A DNA stretch of 41,905 nucleotides from Bacillota bacterium (GTDB lineage Bacteria; Bacillota; Dethiobacteria; DTU022). Each line of letters begins with the position of its first letter. Position 1 is the first letter of the stretch. The notes beneath the pieces were generated by a model. The model was not told the DNA's origin and searched no databases. It saw only the letters and a program-made list of their open reading frames with translations. Made by a program: the position numbers and the translations under genes. Where the stretch lies: positions 1-41,905 of the forward strand of contig JAABTH010000017.1 in the NCBI GenBank assembly GCA_011389985.1. The letters are read 5' to 3'. Of the stretch, positions 40,139 through 41,905 are shown piece after piece.

Positions 40139-41905
40139 TTGGATGAACTAAAAAGTATCCAGGTATTTTTACAGCAGGTAACTGGAGCTTTTGCCGGTGT
40201 AGTTGATATAGAAATCGGTGTAATCAACAAAGACCTTGAAGTTATAGCTGGCAGCGGTTACTTTGAAAAAGAAGTCGGCGCCATCTATGATGATGGTTGT
40301 ATGACTCATAAAATTATGTTATCGCCAGGCGAAGATTCAATATTAGTTGAAAATACGGTTTATGCAGTCTGTTGTGCCGATTGTGAATACTCGGCTCAAT
40401 GCGATGTTCTTGCCTTCCTGATGCAACCAATTATATATGACAACCATAAAATCGGAACTCTTTCGCTCCTTGCCCTGACAGAGCAGCATCGCCGCAAGTT
40501 GGTCAACCATTATGATAAAATGCAGGATTTTCTGAACAAACTTTGCAATATTATAGTGATCAGCCTGAACGAAAAAAGGATGGAAATTAAGGTCACCAGC
40601 CTGATGAATCAGTTCAGAGACGTAATAAACTCAGTTTATGAAGGCATAATTGCAATCAACCCAAATGGCAGCATTACCAATATAAACAAAGCGGCCGAGA
40701 AGATGCTAGGCCTTGAACATGGTAACAAAAAAGGTCATCATATAAAAAATCTCTTCCCTGATTTCAATGTGGAAGATGTAATCAGTATGAATTACAGTTC
40801 CGGCAGTGACCAGTATTTTGGTAAAGAGATCTCTTATAACGGGAATGGGAACAAGAAGATAAACCTTTTCTACAATATTACCCTTATGTATGAAGATACA
40901 AGTGTTTCAGGGGCTGTTCTTTCTTTCAGGCGTAAAGAAGAAGTCGAAGAAATGGCCAACCGGATTGTTAAAGAGAATAAAATGACAACATTTTCCGGTA
41001 TAATCGGAGCCAGTAATGAATTAACCGAGATTAAGAAAAAAATGAAACTTATATCTTCAACCGATTCAACAGTTCTGATCCGGGGTGAAACAGGCACAGG
41101 TAAAAGTGTTTTTGCCAGGGCTATTCATGAAGAAAGCCCGCGTCGGAAAAATCCTTTTATAGCAATTAGCTGTGCGGCCATACCGGCACCCCTGCTTGAA
41201 TCCGAGCTTTTTGGTTATGAAGAGGGCGCCTTTACCGGAGCCCGCAAAGGAGGCAAGCCGGGTAAATTTGAACTTGCTCACGGTGGAACCATATTTCTTG
41301 ACGAAATAGGTGATATGCCGCTCGATTTTCAGGTTAAACTTCTTCATGTTATAGAGAACAAAACCATTGCGCGTATCGGTGGTGTTTCTTTTCGGGATGT
41401 GGATGTGCGGATCATTGCTGCAACCAACAGAGATTTGGAAGAACTGATTAAAGAGGGCAAATTCAGAGAGGATCTCTACTACAGGATCAATGTTATCCCT
41501 TTCAGGCTTCCCCTTTTAAAGGAAAGAAAAGACGACATACTTTTACTGATGCACCACTTCCTCGATTATTATTCCAGGCGCTTGAACAAACAAATATCAG
41601 GATTCCGTGAAGATTCCCGGGAAGCACTGCTTGCCTACCCCTGGCCAGGTAATGTGAGAGAACTGGAAAATGCAGTGGAATACGCGGTTAATATTGAATC
41701 AGAGCCAAAGATTAACAGGGCCAGTCTTCCCGATAAAATTATAAGGTATCTTGGACGCAGTGATACGAGTGGACTGGAAGATTTAACATCACTCGAAAGC
41801 AAGGCAATCAGGGTAGCGCTTCAGAAATATGGTCACAGCACCAGCGGTAAAGAAAAGGCTGCATCTGCTCTTGGTATCAGCCGGGCTACCCTTTACAGAA
41901 AGCTA
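40139..41905 (+). CDS. Sigma-54 enhancer-binding protein, PrdR-like, runs off the window
   Basis: 589 codons are seen and the end is missing. TTG at 40139 follows GGGGGGG by 7 nt. The N-terminal domain (about 1-140) holds a cysteine cluster, VCCADCEYSAQC (residues 78-88), that may sense redox or bind metal. A PAS domain follows (about 160-270: GIIAINPNGSITNINKAAEK). The AAA+ domain (about 285-510) has Walker A GETGTGKSV, GAFTGA and GGTIFLDEIGDMP. A Fis-type helix-turn-helix (KEKAASALGISRATLYRKL) has begun at the edge, so only a few residues are probably missing. Likely activator of genes to the right; together with the PrdX-like gene it resembles proline reductase regulation. Confidence 0.88.
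   Translation, partial: MDELKSIQVFLQQVTGAFAGVVDIEIGVINKDLEVIAGSGYFEKEVGAIYDDGCMTHKIMLSPGEDSILVENTVYAVCCADCEYSAQCDVLAFLMQPIIYDNHKIGTLSLLALTEQHRRKLVNHYDKMQDFLNKLCNIIVISLNEKRMEIKVTSLMNQFRDVINSVYEGIIAINPNGSITNINKAAEKMLGLEHGNKKGHHIKNLFPDFNVEDVISMNYSSGSDQYFGKEISYNGNGNKKINLFYNITLMYEDTSVSGAVLSFRRKEEVEEMANRIVKENKMTTFSGIIGASNELTEIKKKMKLISSTDSTVLIRGETGTGKSVFARAIHEESPRRKNPFIAISCAAIPAPLLESELFGYEEGAFTGARKGGKPGKFELAHGGTIFLDEIGDMPLDFQVKLLHVIENKTIARIGGVSFRDVDVRIIAATNRDLEELIKEGKFREDLYYRINVIPFRLPLLKERKDDILLLMHHFLDYYSRRLNKQISGFREDSREALLAYPWPGNVRELENAVEYAVNIESEPKINRASLPDKIIRYLGRSDTSGLEDLTSLESKAIRVALQKYGHSTSGKEKAASALGISRATLYRKL

Overview
The window looks like a chromosomal segment of an anaerobic, Gram-positive-type bacterium of the Clostridia. 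This rests on the strong AGGAGG-type ribosome binding sites, frequent TTG and GTG starts, several sigma-54 activators with PAS and AAA+ domains, a terminator-type TPP riboswitch, a pyrrolysine-free MttB-family methyltransferase, and a YbaK-type editing protein next to a PrdR-like activator. No rRNA, tRNA, CRISPR array or intact transposase was seen. The lineage call is an inference from gene content.

Layout. (1) 1-9822 is an accessory, decaying region. It holds a scar of a DnaQ-WYL gene (175-330), a HigA antitoxin tail cut off by a GGGGACGG-type repeat, a Phd/RelE-like toxin-antitoxin pair with its own promoter, and a minus-strand trio (a pRiA4b-ORF3 family protein and two large helical-repeat/TPR proteins). 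After these come several tiny ORFs, an endonuclease/exonuclease/phosphatase gene broken by one in-frame TGA, an intact DnaQ-WYL fusion, a nuclease-like remnant and an IclR-type regulator pseudogene. (2) 9823-21997 is the most interesting block: an MttB-family methyltransferase, an MFS carrier and an ornithine-cyclodeaminase-family enzyme on the minus strand. Divergent from them is an Asp/Glu-racemase-like enzyme, followed by a sigma-54 enhancer-binding protein and a five-gene branched-chain-amino-acid-type ABC importer. Three sites match the sigma-54 -24/-12 consensus: two divergent ones in the mttB/racemase gap, flanking an inverted repeat, and one before the importer. I read this as one sigma-54-controlled uptake and breakdown system for an N-methylated or amino-acid-like compound. 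No corrinoid protein or partner methyltransferase is present in the window.

(3) 22084-25035 is a thiamine-precursor ABC transporter operon with a small thiamine-binding protein, behind a TPP riboswitch and terminator. (4) 25256-37822 is mainly housekeeping on the plus strand: mnmA, a nitrilase-family amidase, a DUF418 membrane protein, a CoA-transferase, an XdhC-like protein with unusual domain order, a secreted 5'-nucleotidase, a D-amino-acid-type aminotransferase, a Nif3-like protein, a zinc-ribbon coiled-coil protein, a membrane-anchored helical-repeat protein and tatC. (5) 38026-41905 holds a protein made almost wholly of 21 MORN repeats, a YbaK/ProX-type prolyl-tRNA editing homolog, and the start of a second sigma-54 activator that runs off the window. 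The last two resemble the prdX/prdR pair of D-proline reductase loci, so a proline reductase operon may lie just beyond the right edge.
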